From assembly GCA_046329535.1 (NCBI GenBank), contig JAXLUN010000009.1:47478-111477 (forward strand): a stretch of DNA of 64,000 nt, written 5' to 3'. Origin of the DNA: Bog-950 sp046329535 (GTDB lineage: Bacteria > Bacteroidota > Bacteroidia > Chitinophagales > LD1). Below the pieces are notes generated by a model that saw only the letters and a program-made list of their open reading frames with translations, was not told where the DNA came from and searched no databases. The translations under genes were made by a program, and so were the position numbers. Of this stretch, positions 45,294 to 55,300 are shown piece after piece. Each line of letters begins with the position of its first letter. The first letter of the stretch is position 1.

Positions 45294-48200
45294 TTAGCTG
45301 AGTGACACTACACAGTCGTCCTGCGCTACCATGATGCCTTCGGTGAGGTAGACTTTGCCGATGGTGGCGGCTGCAGGGGCGGTGATGGTGCTTTCCATTT
45401 TCATGGCTTCGATGACAAAAAGGGGTTGGTTTTTACTGACCTTCTCTCCTTCTGTAACCAGCACTTTGACCAGTTTGCCTTGCAGGGGTGCGCCAATTTC
45501 TTTGTCCGTCTGGGCCTTGTAGTGTTCTACCTTGCTTACCTGGATGGTGCGGTCGCGGATGGCTACGGAGCGGGTTTGTCCGTTGATTTTGAAGAATACA
45601 TCGCGCATGCCGTCTTCGTTGGGTTCGCTCATATACATGAAGCGGACGAGGAGGCTTTTGCCGGGCTCGATGGTGATGAGGATTTCCTCGTTGGGTTTCA
45701 TGGGGTAATAAAACGAGGGGGTGGGCAGATAGCTGACATCGCCAAAGTGTTTGCGGAAGGTGTAGAACTCGTCAAACACCTTGGGGTACATTTTGGCGGA
45801 GAGGAAGTCTTCGAGGGTGAGCTGCTCATCGTATTTGTTGCGGAAGGCGGCCAGCTCACGGTCGAAGTCGGTGGCGCCCAGGTGGGCGTTTGGCTTGTCG
45901 GTGTAGGGCACTTCATCTTTAAGAATGATTTTTTGCAGCTCTTTAGGAAAACCACCGTATGGCTGGCCAAGGTCGCCCCGGAAGAGTTGCTTGACGGAGT
46001 CGGGGAACGAGAGGGTATCGCCTTTGGTCATTACCTCGTCTGCCGATAAGCCGTTGGAGGTCATGAAGAGGGCCATATCGCCTACTACTTTGCTGCTGGG
46101 GGTAACCTTTACCACATCGCCAAACATCTGGTTAACCACCTGGTAGTTGTGTTTGATGGTTTCGAATTTGTCTTCGAGGCCGAGCGAGCGGGCCTGGGGT
46201 AGCAGGTTGCTGTACTGGCCGCCCGGAATTTCGTGGTCGTATACTTCGGCTGTGCCGGCTTTGAGTTCGCTTTCGAAGGGGTAGTAATATTCGCGCACCA
46301 CCTCGAAGTAATTGCTGTAGGCATTGAGCGAGGAAAGGTTAACGGGATTCTCGCGCTCGTGGCCTTTCATCATGGCTACAATGGAGTTGAAGTTGGGCTG
46401 CGAAGTGAGGCCGCTCATACTGGCGAGGGCTACGTCTATCACATCCACCCCTGCTTCAATTGCCTTTAGATAAGTAGCTGACTGCAAGCTGGAAGTATCA
46501 TGTGTGTGCAAGTGAATCGGAATGCTGATTTTTTGCTTGAGTTCGCCTATCAGCAGTTGGGCGGCATAGGGTTTCAGCAGGCCGGCCATGTCTTTAATAG
46601 CGAGCATGTGAGCGCCTTCGTCTTCGAGCTGTTTGGCCAGGTTGAGGTAGTAATTGAGGTTGAATTTCCGATTCTTTTGGTCATCGAGAATATCGCCCGT
46701 GTAGCAAATGCAGGCCTCGGCAATGGCGTTGGTTTTTTCGCGCACAGTGCGGATACTCATCTTCATGCCTTCGACCCAGTTCAGGGAGTCGAAGATGCGG
46801 AAGATGTCGATGCCGTTCTCGGCACTTTTTTCAATAAACTTAGCTACCAGATTATCGGGATAGGCCGCATAGCCCACGGCATTGCTGCCGCGGAAGAGCA
46901 TCTGGAGCAAGATGTTAGGCATGGCTGCGCGCATCAGGCGGAGGCGTTCCCAGGGGTCTTCGTGCAAAAAGCGCATGCACACATCGAAGGTGGCACCGCC
47001 CCACACTTCCATACTGAACACCTCGGGGTGATTTTTGGCGAAGCCTTCGGCTACGGCCAGCATATCGTTATTGCGCAGGCGGGTGGCAAAAAGCGACTGA
47101 TGGGCATCGCGGAAGGTAGTGTCGGTATAATGAATGCGCTTGTCAGCCTTGAGGCGCTTGATGAACTCCTCACGGCCCAGTTCGGTCAGCAGGTCTTTGC
47201 TGCCTTTAGGATATGGGGATGAATGCGAAGAGCCGGCTAAGGAAGGGATTACCGGGGTTCTGAACTTTTTATCAGGGTCGAAGGACTTGATGTCGGGGTG
47301 GCCGTTTACCTTGAGCTCGGCCAGGTATTTCACCATTTTGGTGCCGCGGTCTTTGTCGTAGCCCCATTTAGGAATGAGCAACTGCGGGTTCTGGGCAATG
47401 AAGCCCACAGTGGCGCGGCCGCTCTGAAACTCTTCGTTCTCCATCACATTGACCAGGAAAGGGATATTGGTTTTTACCCCGCGGATGCGGAACTCCTGTA
47501 AAACGCGGTCCATCCGCTTGGTGGCTCCTTTGAGGGTGCGGCTCCAGGCAGATATCTTGACCAGCATACTGTCGAAAAAGGGTGAAATTTTAACGCCCGA
47601 ATAGGAACTGCCTTCATCGAGGCGGATACCGAAACCTCCTGCATTGCGGTAGGCTACAATAGTTCCGTAGTCGGGTTTAAAGTCGTTTTCGGGGTCTTCG
47701 GTAGTAATGCGACATTGAATAGCGAAACCATTGCACTTAACATCAGCCTGTGCGTGTAAAAAAATCTGCGAGTGAGATAAGGTGCAGCCGGAGGCGATGA
47801 GTATCTGCGAGCGAACAATGTCGATGCCGGTAATTTCTTCGGTGATGGTGTGTTCTACCTGAATGCGCGGGTTTACTTCAATGAAGTAGATGTTCTCTTC
47901 GGCATCTACCAGAAACTCGACCGTTCCGGCATTGTTATACTGCACATGTTTAGCCAAACGCAGGGCATAGTCGAACAGCTTTTCGCGGGTTTCGGTTTTC
48001 AGGATACTTGGGGCTACTTCTATCACCTTCTGAAATCTGCGCTGTACGGAGCAGTCCCTTTCGTAAAGATGCACGATGTTGCCTTCGTTATCGCCCAGTA
48101 TCTGCACTTCGATGTGCTTGGGGCTGTCGATATATTTTTCGATGAATACGGTATCATCTCCAAAGGCTTTTTTCGCTTCGCTGCGGGCATCGGTGAATGC

Positions 48201-48752
48201 CTTGCTCATCTCCTCTTCGCTGCGCACTACGCGCATGCCCCTACCGCCTCCGCCAGCCGAGGCTTTAAGCATTACCGGAAAGCCAATGCGGGCTCCCTCA
48301 CTCATGGCATCGCTCAGCTTCTCCAGTTTGATTTTACTATCGGGAATGAGCGGAACACCTACTTCGCGAGCTACTACTTTAGAAGCTACTTTATCGCCCA
48401 GTCGTTCCATTACATCGGGCCGGGGACCTACAAAGGTGATACCTTCTTCGGCACAGCGTTTAGCGAGCTGCACGTTCTCGCTCAGAAATCCGTAGCCGGG
48501 GTGTATGGCATCTACCCCGTTGGTGACCGCCACCTGAATGATTTCTTCAATATCCAGATAGGGTTTCAGTGGCTCGGTGTTGGGGCCTATCTGATAACTT
48601 TCATCGGCTTTGTAGCGGTGCAGGCTGTAGCGGTCTTCGTAGGTATATACGGCTACGGTTTTAATTTTGAGTTCGGATGCTGCGCGAAGGATGCGAATGG
48701 CAATTTCGCCCCGGTTGGCTACGAGGAGTTTATTGAACTTTTTAGCTGGCAT
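45294..48752 (-). CDS. pyc: Pyruvate carboxylase
   Basis: 1152 aa. Order: biotin carboxylase (about 1-450; VANRGEIAIRI, the Gly loop KASAGGGGRGMRVV, VNPRIQVEHT), carboxyltransferase (about 545-1000; YTDTTFRDAHQSLFATR, AIKDMAGLLKP, HTHDT) and biotinyl domain (about 1085-1152; FVIEAMKMEST, biotin on the Lys). Makes oxaloacetate from pyruvate, an anaplerotic and gluconeogenic step. Length matches the single-chain form. Two long plus-strand frames overlie it and are shadows. Confidence 0.96.
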   Translation of the reverse strand: MPAKKFNKLLVANRGEIAIRILRAASELKIKTVAVYTYEDRYSLHRYKADESYQIGPNTEPLKPYLDIEEIIQVAVTNGVDAIHPGYGFLSENVQLAKRCAEEGITFVGPRPDVMERLGDKVASKVVAREVGVPLIPDSKIKLEKLSDAMSEGARIGFPVMLKASAGGGGRGMRVVRSEEEMSKAFTDARSEAKKAFGDDTVFIEKYIDSPKHIEVQILGDNEGNIVHLYERDCSVQRRFQKVIEVAPSILKTETREKLFDYALRLAKHVQYNNAGTVEFLVDAEENIYFIEVNPRIQVEHTITEEITGIDIVRSQILIASGCTLSHSQIFLHAQADVKCNGFAIQCRITTEDPENDFKPDYGTIVAYRNAGGFGIRLDEGSSYSGVKISPFFDSMLVKISAWSRTLKGATKRMDRVLQEFRIRGVKTNIPFLVNVMENEEFQSGRATVGFIAQNPQLLIPKWGYDKDRGTKMVKYLAELKVNGHPDIKSFDPDKKFRTPVIPSLAGSSHSSPYPKGSKDLLTELGREEFIKRLKADKRIHYTDTTFRDAHQSLFATRLRNNDMLAVAEGFAKNHPEVFSMEVWGGATFDVCMRFLHEDPWERLRLMRAAMPNILLQMLFRGSNAVGYAAYPDNLVAKFIEKSAENGIDIFRIFDSLNWVEGMKMSIRTVREKTNAIAEACICYTGDILDDQKNRKFNLNYYLNLAKQLEDEGAHMLAIKDMAGLLKPYAAQLLIGELKQKISIPIHLHTHDTSSLQSATYLKAIEAGVDVIDVALASMSGLTSQPNFNSIVAMMKGHERENPVNLSSLNAYSNYFEVVREYYYPFESELKAGTAEVYDHEIPGGQYSNLLPQARSLGLEDKFETIKHNYQVVNQMFGDVVKVTPSSKVVGDMALFMTSNGLSADEVMTKGDTLSFPDSVKQLFRGDLGQPYGGFPKELQKIILKDEVPYTDKPNAHLGATDFDRELAAFRNKYDEQLTLEDFLSAKMYPKVFDEFYTFRKHFGDVSYLPTPSFYYPMKPNEEILITIEPGKSLLVRFMYMSEPNEDGMRDVFFKINGQTRSVAIRDRTIQVSKVEHYKAQTDKEIGAPLQGKLVKVLVTEGEKVSKNQPLFVIEAMKMESTITAPAAATIGKVYLTEGIMVAQDDCVVSLS

Positions 48753-48890
48753 AAGACAATGGGTTAGTCTGTTTTTAAATAGCAGGCAAGTTTAAATAAA
48801 AACAAGGATGATACGCTAACCCAAAGCGATGAAATGAGCCTGTTAAAACAGAAACAGTAGGCGTGGCGCTGGTAACTGACAAAAAGGGCA

Positions 48891-49946
48891 CTAGTTGGGC
48901 AGTGCCCGGAGTTTATCGGCCTTTTGTATGATAATTTTCTGATCGCAAATATCAATCAGCCCTTCGTCTTTAAAGTCAGAGAGTGTTCGAATAACTGTTT
49001 CTTTGGAAATTCCCGTGAGGCCTGCGAGGTCTCTGCGGCTGATGTCTAACTCAACAGGAGTACCGGCAGAGCCGCTAAACTTTTCGCCTACCAGTAACAA
49101 TCCATCGGCTACCCGTTTACGAGCCGAGTCGTAGGCAATTTGAATGAGCTGCATATCGCGCTCCGTCACATCCTTGCTAAACATGCTGAGAAATTCTTTG
49201 GACAAGCGGCTGTCGTTATTAATTACATCCAGACAATCTTTCTTCGAAATCAGTAATACTTCTACATCCGTCATGGCCATTGCATTGTCGGGGCTCGTTA
49301 CTTCGCCCAGAAGTGAATGACAGCCGATAAAGTCGCCTTCGTGATGAATATCTACAATCAACTCTTTACCCTCTTCATTTCGTTTAAAGTTCTTGACCTT
49401 TCCTTTGACGATGTAATACAAGTGATTCTGTCGGTCACCTTCTTCGTATAGTGTTTCCTTTTTGCGATAGATTCTTCTCTCACTGTTTTGATTCACGAGG
49501 TCAGTCATGCTTATTTTACAGTTATTGTTAAACAAAGCATTGATGTTGTATATGCGGGCGTATTCCAGTTTTTCGTGGTCACTTTTGATTAAGCGTGCTT
49601 CTATGGCCCGAAGTAATTCTGTGGTATCTACCGGTTCCGGTAAGTAATCATCGGCTCCCATGTCCATTGCCTTTCTGAGTTCCTCCTGATTGGCCAGGTC
49701 ACCCAGAAAAACAAATGGAATCAGCGACAACTCATGGTCCTGATTAATCATTTTGAGAATCCGAAAACCATCCAGTCCTTTCATGATTGTAGAGCATAAA
49801 ATGATATCCGGTTTATCCTGCAGGGCTTTCTCTAGACCCAACTTGCCGTTGCTGGCAGGTATTACTTTGTAGTCGGCTAAAAGAAGTATTTCAGATAGTG
49901 CGTTTAATAATTTTGTATTCTCCGTAATGACTAAAACTTTCTTCAT
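48891..49946 (-). CDS. Pseudo-receiver fused to CRP/FNR-type regulator
   Basis: About 351 aa from ATG 49946 (MKKVLVITEN); a longer start at 50000 would add 18 residues before the receiver. Residues 1-120 look like a CheY receiver, but the phosphoacceptor Asp is replaced (IILCSTIMKG) and the usual Lys-Pro reads PEP, so it probably cannot be phosphorylated. A cNMP-binding-like domain (about 150-265, ETLYEEGDRQNHLYYIVKGKV) and a CRP-type HTH (about 295-345, ISRRDLAGLTGISKETVIRT) follow. Likely a DNA-binding regulator of energy or redox genes. It is upstream of pyc on the same strand, 138 bp apart. Confidence 0.85.
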   Translation of the reverse strand: MKKVLVITENTKLLNALSEILLLADYKVIPASNGKLGLEKALQDKPDIILCSTIMKGLDGFRILKMINQDHELSLIPFVFLGDLANQEELRKAMDMGADDYLPEPVDTTELLRAIEARLIKSDHEKLEYARIYNINALFNNNCKISMTDLVNQNSERRIYRKKETLYEEGDRQNHLYYIVKGKVKNFKRNEEGKELIVDIHHEGDFIGCHSLLGEVTSPDNAMAMTDVEVLLISKKDCLDVINNDSRLSKEFLSMFSKDVTERDMQLIQIAYDSARKRVADGLLLVGEKFSGSAGTPVELDISRRDLAGLTGISKETVIRTLSDFKDEGLIDICDQKIIIQKADKLRALPN

Positions 49947-50061
49947 CGTCTTGTTTGTTAATGTAAAGTTACTATCTGCAGCCCTATCCAACAAAGGCAA
50001 AACCGATGATTGAAAACAGCTATTTTACTTAGAAAAATAATTATACTCAATGCGATTTGAA

Positions 50062-52269
50062 TCACTCACCGGCTATGCGGGTTTGAGGCATATCGGTCTG
50101 CTGTGTTCCGCGATTGGTATCTGGCTGTGCAGCCATGTTGAATTCGAGTAATCCTCCTTGTATGATATCCTCGTAAAGGAGATATGTTTTTCTATAATCC
50201 TTGCCATTTAAACGAGATGAACGGATATATACGTTTTCGCTGCCGTTGTTTTCAGCCGTTATGGTCAATGATTTTCCATTTTCGAGATGGATTGTTGCCT
50301 TATCGAGAAGTGGCGAACCCAAAGCATACTGGTCGCTACCCGGGCAAACCGGATAAAAGCCCAAGGCGCTGAAAATATACCAGGCACTCATCTGACCACA
50401 ATCTTCATTACCGGCCAGTCCATCGGGTTTATCGTGATACATCTCTTTCATAATTCTGCGCACCATCGACTGTGTTTTCCAGGGCTGTCCTGCATAATCA
50501 TATTCATAAGCTATCTGGTGACTGGGCTCATTGCCGTGCACATACTGGCCTATCATTCCTGTAATATCCGGTTGTTTATGTCCGGTTAACTTAGATGAAG
50601 TAGTGAACAGGGTATCTAAAAAAGCGGCCAGTTTTTCCTTGCCTCCGAGCAGTTGCATTTGCCCGCTTAAATCCTGCGGCACATAAAATGAATACTGCCA
50701 GGCATTGCCTTCGGTGTAATTATGGTCTACCTTGTATGGATCGAAAGGAGTCAGAAAACTCTCCTGACGCGGGCGCATAAAACCAGTGGTAGAGTCAAAC
50801 AGGTTTTTGTAATTCTGTGCCCGTTTCAGAAAATAATCATAGTCCTGCTGACGGCCTAATTTTTTGGCCACCATGGCTATGCACCAATCATCGTAAGCAT
50901 ATTCCAGCGTGCGCGAAACACTCTGCCCGTCTTCCATAAATTTGATATAACCGTTCGTTTTATATCCTTTCAGTCCGTTCTTATCTTCCATAGCACTGAA
51001 CTTCATGGCTTCAAATGCTTTATTCATATCAAAACCGGTTACACCTTTCAAACAAGCTTCCGCTATAACAGGTATGGCATGGTAGCCAATCATGCACCAT
51101 GTTTCACAGCTGGATAATTCCCATACGGGCAAACGGCCACCCTGTTCAAACTGAGTAATGAAGGTGTTGATGAAAGCTGAAGTTCTTTTCTGGTCGATGA
51201 TGGTAAGTAATGGATGAAGTGCCCGATAAGTATCCCACAAAGAAAATACGGTATAGTAATCAAAGCCATTAGCCTCATGCACCTGAAAATCTCTGCCGCG
51301 AAATTTACCATCTACATCGCTGTAAGTATTGGGGGGAGTCATGGCATGATAAAGCGCGGTATAGAACGTGCGAAGAATAGTTTCATCTTTGCTCTCTGCC
51401 TCTATTTTACTCAGCTCTTTATTCCACGCTGCTTTGGCATCGGTTACTGTTTTATCAAAATCGAAAGCAGGCTGTTCGGCCATCAGGTTTTTACGTGCAC
51501 CTTCTACACTTACTGCACTGATACCTACTTTAGCATAAATCACTTCGCCTTCAGTAGTTTCAAAACTTACGTAAGCTTTCAACAAGCTGCCGGTATCGTG
51601 TGTAGCGCCTTCGTTTATTGCATCGGCTTTAGCAATACCCCACTTATTAAATGGCTTAGAAAACTGAATAACGAAATAAACTATCTGATTGTCTGCCCAG
51701 GCCTTACTCACCCGTTTACCTGAAATTTCATTGCTGCCGGTAATATTTATTTCTCCTTCTTTGGCAAAATCACGATGCGTTAAATCAAGAATAACATTTG
51801 CCGATGTAGATTGCGGGAAAGTGTATTTATGTAAGCCCGTTCGGGTAGAGGCAGTTAACTCCACTTTAACTTTGGGCTTATCCAGGTATACGGAATAATA
51901 GCCAGCGGATGCCTTCTCATTTTCTTTTTTAAATGGCGATGAATATTTCCTATTGCTGAATGCCGGCTTGCCGGTTGTTGGCATTAAAAGCACATCGCCA
52001 TAATCTGAGCAGCCTGTGCCGCTGAGGTGTGTATGGCTGAATCCATAAATTCTTGTATCGGAATAATGGTATCCGGAGCACCCATCCCAGCCTTTTAAAC
52101 GCGTATCGGGGCTCAACTGTACCATACCAAAAGGTAGTGTAGGGCCGGGAAAAGTATGGCCATGCCCTCCCGTTCCTATGAAAGGGTCTACATACCCGGC
52201 AAAATCTTTCTGACCGAATAAAAATGAGTTTGCCTGCAATGCAAGCAGTAGTATAAGAATCTTTTTCAT
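50062..52269 (-). CDS. Glycoside hydrolase family 92 (alpha-mannosidase-like)
   Basis: 735 aa from ATG 52269 (MKKILILLLALQANSFLFGQ, signal peptide). GH92 blocks: YVDPFIGTGGHGHTFPGP, PFGMVQLSPDTR, YGFSHTHLSGTGCSDYGD, FSLWDTYRALHPLLTI, WELSSCETWCMIGYHAIPV, and NEDCGQMSAWYIFSALG near the C-terminus. Family members are mostly Ca2+-dependent exo-alpha-mannosidases acting on N-glycan or fungal mannan. The signal peptide predicts periplasmic or surface location. No SusCD pair is adjacent. Confidence 0.93.
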   Translation of the reverse strand: MKKILILLLALQANSFLFGQKDFAGYVDPFIGTGGHGHTFPGPTLPFGMVQLSPDTRLKGWDGCSGYHYSDTRIYGFSHTHLSGTGCSDYGDVLLMPTTGKPAFSNRKYSSPFKKENEKASAGYYSVYLDKPKVKVELTASTRTGLHKYTFPQSTSANVILDLTHRDFAKEGEINITGSNEISGKRVSKAWADNQIVYFVIQFSKPFNKWGIAKADAINEGATHDTGSLLKAYVSFETTEGEVIYAKVGISAVSVEGARKNLMAEQPAFDFDKTVTDAKAAWNKELSKIEAESKDETILRTFYTALYHAMTPPNTYSDVDGKFRGRDFQVHEANGFDYYTVFSLWDTYRALHPLLTIIDQKRTSAFINTFITQFEQGGRLPVWELSSCETWCMIGYHAIPVIAEACLKGVTGFDMNKAFEAMKFSAMEDKNGLKGYKTNGYIKFMEDGQSVSRTLEYAYDDWCIAMVAKKLGRQQDYDYFLKRAQNYKNLFDSTTGFMRPRQESFLTPFDPYKVDHNYTEGNAWQYSFYVPQDLSGQMQLLGGKEKLAAFLDTLFTTSSKLTGHKQPDITGMIGQYVHGNEPSHQIAYEYDYAGQPWKTQSMVRRIMKEMYHDKPDGLAGNEDCGQMSAWYIFSALGFYPVCPGSDQYALGSPLLDKATIHLENGKSLTITAENNGSENVYIRSSRLNGKDYRKTYLLYEDIIQGGLLEFNMAAQPDTNRGTQQTDMPQTRIAGE

Positions 52270-52336
52270 GCTGCAATATAAATTTATCAGATCACTAAGA
52301 TTCAATTTCTCCCTGCTTTCCGGTTATAGTAACCTC

Positions 52337-55300
52337 TTATCGAATAAGGGTAACGCTGCCCTTAAAATGACGGGTTGAATTATTCATCAAAGTAACTTTG
52401 GCCACATAGATGTAAACTCCTTGTGGCAATGGCTGCGATTTATAAGTCCCATCCCAACCGTAATAGAAATTATTCGATTCAAATACCTTCTCTCCCCAAC
52501 GGTTGAACAATTGCCAGATTATCTGTTTTACCCCACTACCATAAGGCAGATAAATATCGTTGTTTCCATCACCGGTAGGTGTAAATGCATTCGGGAAGAA
52601 CACCTGACCCAAGGGAAGCACAAACAGATTAATATCATCGCTTGAAAAACATCCATTCACATCCGTATAAACCACCTGATAGGTAATAGTATCCAGTGCT
52701 AATGCTACCGTGTTTTCACAACCGTTGCAGCTAAGTAGAGTATCCGGTTGCCAGTTGTAGGTGCCACCATTCGCGTTACCCTGATTGACATTAGCAAATA
52801 GACCAACATGATCGCCATAGTAAACAATCTTATCCTCTCCTAAATCTACCTCAGGAATCGGAACTATAGTGATACTTACCGCATCACTGGCAGTGCATCC
52901 GTTGTTATCGGTAACTGTCAACGAGTAATTGCCGGAGGAAGATGGTGTAATAGAAGCCGTTATTTCTGTGGTGTTCCAGTTATAAGCAGTAAATGAATTT
53001 CCCGCACTAAGCGTTACCGAAACGCCTTCACAAACAATACTATCACCTCCTAAATCAATTACTAAAGCTGCCGGTTCTATAACCGTGCCCGATGCTGTGC
53101 CCGTGCAATTCGTTTGGTCGGATACAGTGACGGAGTAATTACCAGCCTGCAAAGAACTGATAGCTGCACTGTTGCCCACATTACTCCACAAATAACTGTA
53201 TGGTGCATTTCCTCCGTTTGGAGTAGCCGTAGCGGTTCCATCACCGGCACCGAAGCAGGTAATGTTTGTAGCCACCACCGTTACATTCAGATTATTGGAA
53301 GATGCGGGAACAACTATCGCTATCGTATCGTTGCAGGTATTTCCGCTGGCAGTAATTACATTGTAACTGCCCGAAGGCACGCTGTTAAATGTATTTTGTG
53401 ATTGATACGTGATACCATCTATTGAGTACGTGTAAGGTGGATTACCGGGTGTATTTACCGTAACTGTAACCGAAGCATTATTCAAACCACAGCTAGGAGG
53501 AATAACAGTAGCTGATGTCTGAATATTACAGCAGCCGTTACCGAAGTTTACCACTGCATTGCCTGCTGCGGCACAAGACGAAGCATCGGTAACTGTGAAA
53601 TTATAATTACCTGCATTCAGACCACTGATAGTAAATGTATTAGCCGCATTGCTCCAACTGATACTTAAAACTCCGTTGCCACCACTGGCCGTTACCGTTA
53701 CCGAACCATCCGAAGTTCCTGCACAGGTTTCATCAACTACAACTACGTTATTAATAACCGGTGCATTGGGATTGGTTAGTGAGAAAGTTGTATCAATGAA
53801 GCAGCTAGCAAATCCATTATCTGTGATTGTTACAGCATAGTTACCGGCACCTAAACCCGCCACAGAAGCCGTAGTCTGCCCCCCAGCCCAGTTATAGGTA
53901 TAACTACCCGAACCACTCGAAGCAGTCAGCGTAACATCTCCGTTAGTTTGACCACACGCAGGCTGGGTAACCAACGCAGTTACACTAAAAGTGCAGCAAT
54001 TAGCAGGGGCTGATAGGATTGCATTGGCACTGGCCGTGCAACCAGCTGCATCAGTAACGGTTACACTTACAGCACCGGCCGGGATGCCCGGTATATTCTG
54101 TGCAATGGCAATAGGTAATGTTACCGTAAATGGTGCTCCACCGGTATCGATTGTAACCGTATATGGTGCCGTGCCACCACCAATAGCAGCGGTAATAGAA
54201 CCATCGTTACCGGCACAGGTTGGATTTACCTGATTAGAGAATGAGGCGGTTAACGTGCTGTTGGAATTCAACGTAAAACTGGAATCAATAGTGCAGTTAG
54301 TAAAAGCATTATCGGTAATTGTAACCGTATATGTTCCTGCACCAATACCATTGATGGATGCTGTAGTTTGTCCACCACCCCAGCTATACGTATAATTTCC
54401 GGAACCGTTAGTAGCTGTCACGGCAATGCTTCCGTTATTTTGCGAGCATGCCGGCTGCGTAACAACAGCACTCACATTAAACGCGCAACAATTAGCGGGA
54501 GCTACCAAAGTAGCCGTTGCAGATGCCGTACAGCCAGCTGCATCAGTTACCGTTACGCTGACAGTACCAGCCGGAATACCGGGTATGCTTTGCGAAATGG
54601 GAAAAGGAAGACTGATAGTAAATGGTGTTGCTCCGGTATCAATAGTAACCGAGTATGGAGCCGTTCCTCCCGATACACCGGCTGTAATAGAGCCGTCATT
54701 ACCGGCACAGCTTGGGTTAACCGGATTAGTTAAGGAAGCTGTCAGAGTGCTGTTTGAGTTGAGCACTATCGTTGTATCGAATGTACATCCGGCTACAGCA
54801 GTATTGGTAATGGTTACCGTATAGGTTCCGGCTGCCAAACCGGTTCTGTTCTGCATTGTAGACGGGCCATCGCTCCAAGCATAGGTATATGTTCCTGCGG
54901 GTATCGGAGTTACATTGATAGCACCATTTGAAGCTCCGCAGGTAGGTTGAGTCAGGGCAAGAGAAGCGGTCAAAGCACAGCAAGTTTGAGTATTTACATT
55001 GACCGCATCACTTAAGGTTACACAGCCGGCCGTATCAGAAACAGTAATGGTATAGGTATTAGGTGGCGGACATACCGTTGGATTAAGCGTGGTTGAACCG
55101 GTCATATTGGTAGTCGGGCTCCAGTTTAAATTACCTTGGTAAGAAATTTCAGGGTCATTAAAAGTAATACTCCAGCCGCTGAAAGTACCGGTTCCAAAGC
55201 CTAAGTTGGAATTCATTTTCACCCCTAAAGTCCATACTCCGTTTCCTGTGCAGCCTGTCAGGTTATTAAAGGGTTGGTTGGGCGACCAGCTGCCGCTGTA

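Noticed and set aside
46500..47222. Plus-strand ORF of 240 codons inside pyc
   Set aside because: It is antisense to the conserved pyc reading frame, has no recognised motifs, and reflects G+C-rich codon use of the sense gene. The same applies to 47850-48767.
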